From Acanthacorydalis orientalis (Eukaryota > Arthropoda > Insecta > Megaloptera > Corydalidae): DNA of 64,000 nt. The notes below the pieces were generated by a model. That model made no database searches. It had not been told where the DNA came from and saw only the letters and a list, made by a program, of their open reading frames with translations. Both the position numbers and the translations under genes were made by a program. This document shows positions 21,733 to 32,900 of this stretch, in pieces. The first letter of the stretch is position 1, and the number at the start of each line of letters is the position of its first letter. Where the stretch lies: contig CM068325.1 of assembly GCA_034766995.1 (NCBI GenBank), positions 597,501-661,500 on the forward strand, written 5' to 3'.

Positions 21733-24470
21733 CTAAACTGAAAGTCTTAGTTTTTTGAATTGTCTGCTTTTCAGCGTGTTGAGTTCTTCTGGAAGCAACT
21801 TCCTCTTAGCAGCCTTGCTAAGAGACTTTGTTGGTGCATTCCAATTCCTGACCAGTGGGTTATGGTGGTTCGTTGTGGATTGGTGGTAGTTGTCGATGAT
21901 TGATTTGGCATGTGCTTTGAGGAGAGGCGTGTCGCAGTAGTCATGCAACTCCTGTATGGAAGTTGTCCTGGGGAGTCGCGAGATGAGGCGTAGAGTCTTA
22001 TTCTGGAACATCTGAAGCCTCTCCCAGTCGGGTTCGCTGACTGTGGACCATACTGGGACTGCATACATCAAAATGGATTTGATGCACGAGTTGTAGATCG
22101 AGATTCTTGTGTTTAGCGGGATGGAGTTGCTACGCAGTATGTGAAGTAGCATGAATCTTGCAGCGTTGGCCTTTGTGATGCGCTGGGTGACTGCAGTTCT
22201 GTAGTTTAGTCGAGGGTCCAGCTGTACTCCGAGATATGTGAGGGAGGTCTTTGATGTTATGCTGACTCCATTGAAATTTAAGCGACATCTTTCGTAGAGC
22301 CCATTCTTTAAGATAATAGCCTCTGATTTGGTGTTGTTGATTTTGATTCGGTTCGAGTTCATGTAATTCGTGACCGTGCCAAGAGCAGTCTGAAGACGAG
22401 AGACTGCCTTGTATATGTTGCTGTGGCACTCAGAAGTGTACAGAGCTGTGTCGTCGGCGTACAAAGCTAGGTTGACGCCCGCCGGAAGAGTCGGGAGGTC
22501 GTGAAGATAGGCGATAAATAGGAGTGGCCCCAGGACACTGCCTTGGGGCACTCCTGCCGGGATGGGTCTAAGGGTGAAATTTTTTTGATCAACCTGGACA
22601 AAGAAGTGGCGATCTGTAAGGTAAGACTGTATAATCTTTATTAGATGAGTTGGTGTGTTAACTCGGAGAAGCTTGACTATCAGGTTGTTATGCCAGACAG
22701 AGTCAAAAGCTTTCTCTATGTCCAGAGTTACAAGTACGGTAGCCATTTTCTTCTTCATTTTGGATACGACTTTACCTGTGATTCTATCCAGTTGGTGGAC
22801 TGTGGATAGTCTACTTCGGAAACCGAATTGCTCTGGAGGGATGACATTTAAGGAATCTATATGTGCCCGCAGGCGCCTGTGCAGAATGCGTTCGAGGATT
22901 TTACTAAGTGCGGCAAGTAAGCTAATGGGACGGTAGTTGCGTGGATTGATTTTCGGTTTCCCAGGTTTTGGAAGTGCGATGACCTTGGCAGTCTTTCAAC
23001 ACGAGGGGAAGTGATTGAGTTTGAGCACAGCGTTGAAGATCAGTGTCAGTTGCGCAATCGCCTTTCTCGGAAGTGATTTTAGTAGCCGGTTACTGATTTT
23101 ATCTTGTCCTGGAGCTTTTCTATTTTTCAGGTGTCGGATTATTCGGGCAACTTCGGAACGACGAACCGGGGTGATATTGTCGTTGAAAGGCGGTTGAATA
23201 CTGAGGTTTTCAGCTATGTTGTGTGCTTGGATGGAAAAGGAAGGATCTGAGAGGTTGCATGAGATCTCGTGCGCCTCACCGAAAGCGTCGGCCAAAGCAT
23301 TGGCTCGTTCTGAAGCTGATGTTGCTAGTCCGCTGTTAGTTTGAAGGGCTGCGGGAGGATCGCGTGCAGACTTCAGCTGCCTCACGAGATCCCAGGGTAC
23401 GTTCTTACCTGCTTGGTCCAGAGCGGCATTTACTCGTTCATTCCAGAGTTGTCCACGGTGTTCTGCTACTCGCTTTCTGATGGTGTCGGACAAGCTGTTT
23501 TTGAGCAGGCGAAAGTATTGATTTCCTGTACGCTGCCAGATCCTTCTGGCTCGATTGCGTTCCTTAATGATTATTTTTATTTCCGGAGATGGTGAGTAAC
23601 CGGCGAAAGGTGTGATTTTCTTTTCTGGTATGTGGAGCTTGGCAGCTTCAAGAATCGTACCCTCGAATTCGCCAATGCTGGTTTCAATTTCAGCAGATGT
23701 TTCAGGTTCGACAAGCTGGATGGCCTCAGTGATATGAGATTTAAAACCATGCCAGTTTGCCTTTCCGTAGTCTGGCATTTTGCGAGGTGACGTTCTTTTT
23801 GGGGAGGTATTGCCTATAACGGCTAAAGCTGGCACGTGATCTGATGGCGGACCACCGTCAATGGTGCGCACGAGAAATCTGTCAACCGGGTGGTTTTTAA
23901 CTAGGAAGAGGTCAATGGTAGAAGGGGTGTCTATTCCATTGTCTGAGTAATGTATAGGAGAGGAAGGATGTTTCAGAATCAGTCGATTTTCAGAGTCTAT
24001 TATGAAACTGTGCAGCGTGCGGCCGTTTTTGTTAATGTTAGGGTAATTCCACATAGTATGACGTGAGTTGAAGTCGCCTACTATGAAAGCCGGTGACGGA
24101 GGCTAGTCAGTACTTCGAGGGTGCTAACAAATAGCCTGCTAATGTATATGCCGATGATTTGTAGCTTTTTGCGCCCGTCCAGTTGGATGACGACGTTCTC
24201 AGTATTGACATCCAAATCGGGTAATCTTGCGTGCTGGAGATCTTTTTTGACAAGGATAGCAAGTCCGCCTCCAGTGCTAGCCTTGTCGTGACGATGAACG
24301 TATTAGTTTGGGATGGAGAACTTGCGGGGTGGGTGGAGTCGGGTGTCTACAATGACAACCACGTCAACTTTGTGTAAGACAAGAAGATGAGAGAGTTCGG
24401 GCTTTTTGCGTACTAGTCCGCCCTGGATATTGGAATTTAAAATTCTTATTGAGGGGGTGAAATTTATTTA
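21733..24470 (-). pseudogene. LINE ORF2: endonuclease and reverse transcriptase, broken
   Basis: ORF2 nicks target DNA and reverse transcribes the element. An APE-type endonuclease starts near IRILNSNIQGG (about 24450) and carries GGGLAILV and the catalytic IVGDFNSRH motif (about 24060-24085). The reverse transcriptase follows, with NYRPISLL and EQFGFR (about 22830-22940), LDIEKAFDSVWH, AGVPQGSVLGPLLF and the catalytic box LYADDTAL. The C-terminal region has YLGVQLDPRLNY. Defects are a stop in the endonuclease (about 24302), a frameshift near 24100 and a TGA at 22996-22998 where the family has Trp. The frame then continues unchanged to 21733. With so few lesions this copy decayed recently. 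Confidence 0.9.
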
Positions 24471-24498
24471 AAGCACGCCTCAAAGTCTGAGATTGCGT

Positions 24499-26058
24499 CT
24501 AGGCGCTCATCATAGAATCGCATTTTTCTAGACGATCACACAGGTGGTCAAGTGCTGCGCAGAGCTTCTTGATATTGATTATGCTGTTTAGTCGCGATAT
24601 CTTGGACCTCAGGCAGTCAAAATCAGCCATTCCTACCTCATCTGAAGAAGTAGTGATGGTAGGTGGCTGGGGCGCTAGGTTTGGATCTGCAGCAGCGGTT
24701 TGCTGTGACGCAGGAAGATAGGGTCCACCACTAGGTAGCCTCTGCCGAAGCTGTGGATACTTACTGAGCGGCGGCGGCATTGGTGCAGCCGAAGGAGCCA
24801 TCGTGGCAGGGGCCACATAAGCTTGGCTCATGCCCTGCCATGGAGAAGTGGTCGGCGGGGGAGCCGGCACGTATACAATTTTTTGTTTAGGACGAGTCCT
24901 ACTGGCATATTTTATGTAGGCTGGACATTGCCTATGATTGTCAGTATGCGCGCCTCCACAGTTTGCACAGGATGCTGGTAGGGATGCCGGTTTTTGGCAT
25001 TCCTTTGACGGGTGGTTGCCTGCACATTTTACACACCTACTTCTAACATGACAATTGGAAGTAGCGTGCCCAAAACTTTGACATCGGAACCACTGCGTCA
25101 CTCCTGTGCTTTTGTACTTCCTCCAGTAGAATTTGCAGCTAAAGAGCTTTGTTATGATTTTTAAGTTGTTGATATTTGTGCCATGTTCAAAGTCTACCTT
25201 GAACACGGGCAGTCTGTCCTCTGTGGATCTCATGACGCAACATTTCTTAATGTTGAATCCTTTTTCGGCGATAGCACTTATGATTTTGTCGCAAGGCATG
25301 GGTGGAAGCCCTCGGAGGACCATTGCTGCTGGTTTGTTCTCCGGTAGAGTGTAGGAGTAAAACTCCACCTCCTCTTCCTTTGACAACTCAGTGCGCAATT
25401 TTTGGTAATCGTTTATATTTTCGCACTGGATGCGAACACCATGGTCCAGATATTTGTAATCTATTTCCTTCTCCGTGCATTCAGACACCTTTTCTGCAAA
25501 GATGTCGTGATTATTAGGCTTATTGACCAAGACAATTGGCGGTGGCTTTTTAGGTTTTCCACGGGGTTTGTTCATCACCGTGGGATTGGCGGATGGAGTT
25601 GAGGCAGCTGCCTCTTGCTGAGCAAGTATTTCCGCGGGTTTCCCGGTGAAGAGGCCTCGGAATTTATTTTGGCTAAAAAATTGTGACGAGACACCTTCCA
25701 TTGGTGTTACCTCAATTTCTTGATCCGTAGTTGTTGCGGCAGGTATCGGAGATTGCCTGCCAGAGTTTGTTCTTCGGCTCTTCACTAGAGTGAAGCCGTC
25801 ACTGTCGACTGTGCCCTTTTTAGGGTTATTTCTTGTTTTGGGTACTTCCATTGTTGTTTTGGGAATTAAGTATTCATTTATTTCTTCATCGTTCATTGAT
25901 GAGATGCGAAATCTAAGTTTATTTTTTTGTGTGCGTTCCAGGCGGGTGATTTTCATCCGCCTTTGCACGTTTACACTAACTGAGTTATTTGGACTTACCC
26001 CTTCCGTGGGAAGGAATGAGATTTTGGACAAGTCACATCCCAGTTCAGTGCCAGGCAC
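24499..26058 (-). CDS. LINE ORF1, gag-like nucleic-acid-binding protein
   Basis: An intact frame of 519 residues. ORF1 proteins of Jockey-type elements bind the element RNA and form the ribonucleoprotein particle with ORF2. Residues 1-240 are hydrophilic and low in known motifs. About 245-320 fits the pre-C2HC region (MVLRGLPPMP). Zinc knuckles follow at 323-336, 342-354 (CVKCAGNHPSKEC) and 364-378 (CANCGGAHTDNHRQC). The first knuckle has Trp at 323 (QWFRC) where the first Cys is expected, so it probably cannot bind zinc. A Pro/Ala-rich stretch (about 395-470) and a short helical tail end the protein. It lies just upstream of ORF2. Confidence 0.9.
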   Translation of the reverse strand: MPGTELGCDLSKISFLPTEGVSPNNSVSVNVQRRMKITRLERTQKNKLRFRISSMNDEEINEYLIPKTTMEVPKTRNNPKKGTVDSDGFTLVKSRRTNSGRQSPIPAATTTDQEIEVTPMEGVSSQFFSQNKFRGLFTGKPAEILAQQEAAASTPSANPTVMNKPRGKPKKPPPIVLVNKPNNHDIFAEKVSECTEKEIDYKYLDHGVRIQCENINDYQKLRTELSKEEEVEFYSYTLPENKPAAMVLRGLPPMPCDKIISAIAEKGFNIKKCCVMRSTEDRLPVFKVDFEHGTNINNLKIITKLFSCKFYWRKYKSTGVTQWFRCQSFGHATSNCHVRSRCVKCAGNHPSKECQKPASLPASCANCGGAHTDNHRQCPAYIKYASRTRPKQKIVYVPAPPPTTSPWQGMSQAYVAPATMAPSAAPMPPPLSKYPQLRQRLPSGGPYLPASQQTAAADPNLAPQPPTITTSSDEVGMADFDCLRSKISRLNSIINIKKLCAALDHLCDRLEKCDSMMSA

Positions 26059-26515
26059 TGATGGTGCGGAAGCAGAATGTTCGTCAGCCTGCTCCAGACT
26101 GCCACTGATTCTAATAACAATTGTTCGAAAAACACGAAATTATAACTTATATTGTAATTATAATTTATTCTAGTACTTTTCACTTTGCACTTCCACTACA
26201 CAAGTATGGATGGTATATGTCTCGTTTCCGAGATCGACTGCCACATATATCCCGGCCTTTCGACCCCCGCTGACTCCATCTGCTCGATACTTCTTCTGTG
26301 CCATCTCGACCACCCTGCTAGCGTCCGTCGTCCGTCACCATTTAGACCACCATGATCGCATCCGCAATAAGTCTGTACAATGGCCACCCTGTTGGCATTT
26401 GTCGCTTGCCGCCACGTCGACCACCATGCTCGCATCGCTTTCACTTTTTAGTACCCTTGCACACAGTCTTAATCACCCATTCATACATACACACATGTTC
26501 GCACAGATTCTTACA

Positions 26516-29500
26516 ATAATTTCACAAAATTTACCGATAACGTATACAGGTTTCGGGTTATTTCGATAAAAGTATGTTAGTTCTATACAATAGTAGCTAA
26601 ATTTATCGGCAAATGTCGAGTCTGGTAGTTGAAAATCACGTTTATATGAAAAATATCGCTATTTGAAACGAAAAAAAACAAGATTTTAGTGATAATTTCA
26701 CAAAATTTACCGATAATGTATACATGTTTCGGGTTATTTCGATAAATGTAAGTTAGTTTTATACAATAGTAGCAAAATTTATCGGCAAATCTCTAGTCTG
26801 GTAGTTGAAAATTACGTGTGTATGAAAAATATCGATATTTGAAGCGAAAAAAACACGATTTTAGTGATAATTTCACAAAATTTACTGATAATGTATACAT
26901 GTTTCGTGTTATTTCGATAAAAGTAAGTTACTTTAATACAATGGTAGCAAAATTTATCGGCAAATCTCGATTCTGGTAGTTGAAAATCACGTTTATTTGA
27001 AAAATATCGCTATTTGAAACGAAAAAAACACAATTTTAGTGATAATTTCACAAAATTTACCGATAATGTATACACGTTTCGGGTTATTTCGATAAAAGTA
27101 AGTTAGTTCTATACAATAGTGGCTAAATTTATCGGCAAATGTTGAGTCTGGTAGTTGAAAATCACGTTTATATGAAAAATATCGCTATTTGAAGCGAAAA
27201 AAACAGGATTATAGTGATAATTTCACAAAATTTACTGATAATGTATACACGTTTCGGGTTATTTCGATAAAAGTAAGTTAGTTCTATACAATAGTAGCAA
27301 AATTTATCGGCAAATCTCGTGTCTGGTAGTGGAAAATCACGTTTATATGAAAAATATCGCTATTTGAAGCGAAAAAAACTTTCTTTAGTGATAATTTCAC
27401 TAAATTTACCAATAATGTATACATGTTTCGTGTTATTTCGATAAATGAAAGTTAGTTCTATACAATAGCAGCAAAATTTATCGGCAAATCTCGAGTCTGG
27501 TAGTTGAAAATCACGTTTATATGAAAAATATCGCTATTTGAAACGAAAAAAACACGATTTTAGTGATAATTTCACAAAATTTACCGATAATGTATACAGA
27601 TTTCGTGTTATTTCGATAAAAGTAAGTTAGTTCTATACAATAGTAGCAAAATTTATTGGCAAATCTCGTGTTTGGTAGTTGAAAATCACGTTTATATGAA
27701 AAATATCGCTAATTGAAGCGAAAAAAACAAGATTTTAGTGATAATTTCACAAAATTTACTGATAATTTATACACGTTTCGGGTTATTTCGATAAAAGTAA
27801 GTTAGTTCTATACAATAGTAGCAAAATTTATCGGCAAATCTCGAGTCTGGTAGTTGAAAATCACGTTTATATGAAAAATATCGCTATTTGAAGCGAAAAA
27901 AACACGATTATAGTGATAATTTCACAAAATTTACCGATAATCTATACATGTTTCGGTTATTTCGATAAAAGTAAGTTGTTAGTTCTATATAATAGTTGCA
28001 AAATTTGTCGGCAAATGTCGAGTCTGGTAGTTGAAAATCACGTTTATATGAAAAATATCGCTATTTGAAAAGAAAAAAACATTATTTTAGTGATAATTTC
28101 ACTAAATTTACCGATAATGTATACACGTTTCGTGTTATTTCGATAAAAGTAAGTTAGATCTATACATTAGTAGCAAAATTTATCGGCAGATCTCGAGTCT
28201 GGTAGTTGAAAATCACGTTATTATGAAAAATATCACTATTTGAAGCGAAAAAACAGGATTTTAATGATAATTTCACAAAATTTACCAAAAATGTATACAT
28301 GTTTCGAGTTATTTCGATAGAAGTAAGTTAGATCTATACATTAGTAGCAAAATTTATCGGCAAATCTCGAGTCTGGTAGTTGAAAATCACGTTATTATGA
28401 AAAATATCACTATTTGAAGCGAAAAAACAGGATTTTAGTGATAATTTCACAAAATTTACCAAAAATGTATACATGTTTCGTGTTATTTCGATAAAAGTAA
28501 GTTAGTTCTATACAATAGTAGAAAAATTTATCGACAAATCTCGAGTCTGGTAGTGGAAAATCACGTTTATATGAAAAATATCGCTATTTGAAGCGAAAAA
28601 AACAGAATTTTAGTGATAAATTCACAAAATTTACTAAGAATGTATACATGTTTCGTGTTATTTCGATAAAAGTAAGTTAGATCTATACATTAGTAGCAAA
28701 ATTTATCGGAAAATCTCGAGTCTGGTAGTTGAAAATCACGTTAATATGAAAAATATCGCTATTTGAAGCGAAAAAAACAGGATTTTTGTGCTAATTTCAC
28801 AAAATTTACCAAAAATGTATACATGTTTCGTGTTATTTCGATAAAAGTAAGTTTGATCTATACATTAGTAGCAAAATTTATCGGCAAATCTCGAGTCTGG
28901 TAGTTGAAAATCACGTTAATATGAAAAATATCGCGATTTGAAGCGAAAAAAACAGGATTTTAGTGATAATTTGAAAAAATTTACCAAAAATGTATACATG
29001 TTTCGTGTTATTTCGATAGAAATAAGTTAGTTCTATACAATAGTAGAAAAATTTATCGACAAATCTCGAGTCTGGTAGTGGAAAATCACGTTTATATGAA
29101 AAATATCGCTATTTGAAGCGAAAAAAACAGAATTTTAGTGATAAATTCACAAAATTTACTAAGAATGTATACATGTTTCGTGTTATTTCGATAAAAGTAA
29201 GTTAGATCTATACATTAGTAGCAAAATTTATCGGCAAATCTCGAGTCTGGTAGTGAAAATAACGTTAATATGAAAAATATCGCTATTTGAAGCGAAAAAA
29301 ACAGAATTTTAGTGATAAATTCACAAAATTTACTAAAAATGTATACATGTTTCGTGTTATTTCGATAAAAGTAGGTTAGATCTATACATTAGTAGCAAAA
29401 TTTATCGGCAAATCTCGAGTCTGGTAGTTGATAATCACTTTTATATGAAAAATATCGCTATTTGAAGCGAAAAAAACACGATTTTTGTGCTAATTTCACA

Positions 29501-29940
29501 AAATTTACCAAAAATGTATACATGTTTCGTGTTATTTCGATAAAAGTAAGTTAGATCTATACATTAGTAGCAAAATTTATCGGCAAATCTCGAGTCTGGT
29601 AGTGAAAATAACGTTAATATGAAAAATATCGCTATTTGAAGCGAAAAAAACACGATTTTTTTGATAATTTCAAAAAATTTACCAAAAATGTATACATGTT
29701 TCGTGTTATTTCGATAGAAGTAAGTTAGTTCTATACAATAGTAGCAAAATTTATCGACAAATCTCGAGTCTGGTAGTGGAAAATCAGGTTTATATGAAAA
29801 ATATCGCTATTTGAAGCGAAAAAAACTGAATTTTAGTGATAAATTCACAAAATTTACTAAAAATGTATACATGTTTCGTGTTATTTCGATAAAAGTAAGT
29901 TAGTTCTATACAATAATAGCAAAATTTATCGGCAAATCTC
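26516..29940. repeat. 175-bp satellite, family A, right block
   Basis: About 19 diverged monomers resuming after the probable LTR, marked by gagtctggtag. They vary individually (gtcgag, ctctag, tgttgag at the landmark, and small indels). From about 28250 to 29940 a transitional subtype appears: accgataatg becomes accaaaaatg, and tagatctatacattag or tagttctatacaatag alternate. The sequence so approaches family B step by step. No higher-order periodicity is obvious on the left side. Confidence 0.95.
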
Positions 29941-32900
29941 GAGTCTGGTCGTTGAAAATCACGTTTATATGAAAAATATCGCAATTTCAAGCGACAAAAA
30001 CGCTACTTCAGTGATAATATCACAGAATTTACCAAAAATGTATACATATTTGGTGTTATTTCAGTCAAAATAAGTTAGTTCTATATAAAAGTTGCAACAT
30101 TTTTCGTCAAATATCGAGTCTGGTCGTTGAAAATCACGTTTATATGAAAAATATCGCTATTTCAAGCGACAAAAACGCTATTTCAGTGATAATATCACAG
30201 AATTTACAAAAAATGTATACATGTTTCGTGTTATTTCAGTCAAAATAAGTTAGTTTTATATAAAAGATGCAACATTTTTCGTCAAATATCGAGTCTGGTC
30301 GTTGAAAATCACGTTTATATGAAAAATATCGCTATTTCAAGCGACAAAAACGCTATTTCAGTGATAATATCACAGAATTTATCAAAAATGTACACATATT
30401 TCTTGTTATTTCAGTAAAAGTATGTCAGTTCTATATAAAAGTTGCAATATTTTTGAACAATTCTCGAGTCTGGTCGTTGAAAATCACGTTTATATGAAAA
30501 ATATCGCAATTTCAAGCGACAAAAACGCTACTTCAGTGATAATATCACAGAATTTACCAAAAATGTATACATATTTGGTGTTATTTCAGTCAAAATAAGT
30601 TAGTTCTATATAAAAGTTGCAACATTTTTCGTCAAATATCGAGTCTGGTCGTTGAAAATCACGTTTATATGAAAAATATCGCTATTTCAAGCGACAAAAA
30701 CGCTATTTCAGTGATAATATCACAGAATTTACAAAAAATGTATACATATTTGGTGTTATTTCAGTCAAAATAAGTTAGTTTTATATAAAAGTTGCAACAT
30801 TTTTCGTCAAATATCGAGTCTGGTCGTTGAAAATCACGTTTATATGAAAAATATCGCAATTTCAAGCGACAAAAACGCTATTTCAGTGATAATATCACAG
30901 AATTTATCAAAAATGTACACATATTTCTTGTTATTTCAGTAAAAGTATGTCAGTTCTATATAAAAGTTGCAATATTTTTGAACAATTCTCGAGTCTGGTC
31001 GTTGAAAATCACGTTTATATGAAAAATATCGCAATTTCAAGCGACAAAAACGCTATTTCAGTGATAATATCACAGAATTTACCAAAAATGTATACATATT
31101 TGGTGTTATTTCAGTCAAAATAAGTTAGTTCTATATAAAAGTTGCAACATTTTTCGTCAAATATCGAGTCTGGTCGTTGAAAATCACGTTTATATGAAAA
31201 ATATCGCTATTTCAAGCGACAAAAACGCTATTTCAGTGATAATATCACAGAATTTACCAAAAATGTATACATATTTGGTGTTATTTCAGTCAAAATAAGT
31301 TAGTTCTATATAAAAGTTGCAATATTTTTGAACAATTCTCGAGTCTGGTCGTTGAAAATCACGTTTATATGAAAAATATCGCAATTTCAAGCGACAAAAA
31401 CGCTATTTCAGTGATAATATCACAGAATTTATCAAAAATGTACACATATTTCGTGTTATTTCAGTCAAAATAAGTTAGTTTTATATAAAAGTTGCAACAT
31501 TTTTCGTCAAATATCGAGTCTGGTCGTTGAAAATCACGTTTATATGAAAAATATCGCAATTTCAAGCGACAAAAACGCTATTTCAGTGATAATATCACAG
31601 AATTTATCAAAAATGTACACATATTTCTTGTTATTTCAGTAAAAGTATGTCAGTTCTATATAAAAGTTGCAATATTTTTGAACAATTCTCGAGTCTGGTC
31701 GTTGAAAATCACGTTTATATGAAAAATATCGCAATTTCAAGCGACAAAAACGCTATTTCAGTGATAATATCACAGAATTTATCAAAAATGTACACATATT
31801 TCTTGTTATTTCAGTAAAAGTATGTCACTTCTATATAAAAGTTGCAATATTTTTGAACAATTCTCGAGTCTGGTCGTTGAAAATCACGTTTATATGAAAA
31901 ATATCGCAATTTCAAGCGACAAAAACGCTACTTCAGTGATAATATCACAGAATTTATCAAAAATGTACACATATTTCGTGTTATTTCAGTAAAAGTATGT
32001 CAGTTCTATATAAAAGTTGCAATATTTTTGAACAATTCTCGAGTCTGGTCGTTGAAAATCACGTTTATATGAAAAATATCGCAATTTCAAGCGACAAAAA
32101 CGCTACTTCAGTGATAATATCACAGAATTTATCAAAAATGTACACATATTTCGTGTTATTTCAGTAAAAGTATGTCAGTTCTATATAAAAGTTGCAATAT
32201 TTTTGAACAATTCTCGAGTCTGGTCGTTGAAAATCACGTTTATATGAAAAATATCGCAATTTCAAGCGACAAAAACGCTATTTCAGTGATAATATCACAG
32301 AATTTACCAAAAATGTATACATATTTGGTGTTATTTCAGTCAAAATAAGTTAGTTCTATATAAAAGTTGCAACATTTTTCGTCAAATATCGAGTCTGGTC
32401 GTTGAAAATCACGTTTATATGAAAAATATCGCAATTTCAAGCGACAAAAACGCTATTTCAGTGATAATATCACAGAATTTACCAAAAATGTATACATATT
32501 TGGTGTTATTTCAGTCAAAATAAGTTAGTTCTATATAAAAGTTGCAACATTTTTCGTCAAATATCGAGTCTGGTCGTTGAAAATCACGTTTATATGAAAA
32601 ATATCGCTATTTCAAGCGACAAAAACGCTATTTCAGTGATAATATCACAGAATTTACAAAAAATGTATACATATTTGGTGTTATTTCAGTCAAAATAAGT
32701 TAGTTTTATATAAAAGTTGCAACATTTTTCGTCAAATATCGAGTCTGGTCGTTGAAAATCACGTTTATATGAAAAATATCGCAATTTCAAGCGACAAAAA
32801 CGCTATTTCAGTGATAATATCACAGAATTTATCAAAAATGTACACATATTTCTTGTTATTTCAGTAAAAGTATGTCAGTTCTATATAAAAGTTGCAATAT

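Larger units (their letters stand above)
21339..26220 (-). mobile_element. near full-length Jockey-like LINE
   Basis: A 4.88-kb non-LTR retrotransposon reading leftward: a 5' UTR of about 160 bp, ORF1 (24499-26058), ORF2 (about 24470-21733) and a 3' region of about 390 bp. It is flanked by the 13-bp target duplication ctcgtttccgaga at 21326-21338 and 26221-26233. The 3' terminus is not poly(A). After an AATAAA signal (plus-strand tttatt at about 21358) it ends in a (TC)n run. The element inserted into the probable solo LTR. Its 5' end appears complete, which is uncommon for LINE copies. Confidence 0.85.
20965..26515. mobile_element. probable solo LTR interrupted by a LINE
   Basis: The non-satellite DNA inside the array starts tgtaaga (20965) and ends tcttaca (26509-26515). 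These are perfect 7-base inverted termini of the TG...CA type usual for LTRs. Without the 4.9-kb LINE it is about 656 bp, a normal LTR size. It includes an aataaa signal (21192-21197) and a TA microsatellite. No internal retroelement genes are present, which suggests a solo LTR. There is no clean target duplication (atag against ataa), and about 97 bp of satellite monomer is missing at the junction, so recombination or deletion accompanied or followed insertion. A different TIR-type element is the alternative. Confidence 0.45.

Noticed and set aside
26196..26569. Open frames on both strands right of the LINE as genes
   Set aside because: They cross the LINE/LTR or LTR/satellite junctions and lack motifs.
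20158..30000. CENP-B-box-like motif in the satellite (cgggttatttcga region)
   Set aside because: The order of the conserved blocks does not match the box on either strand.
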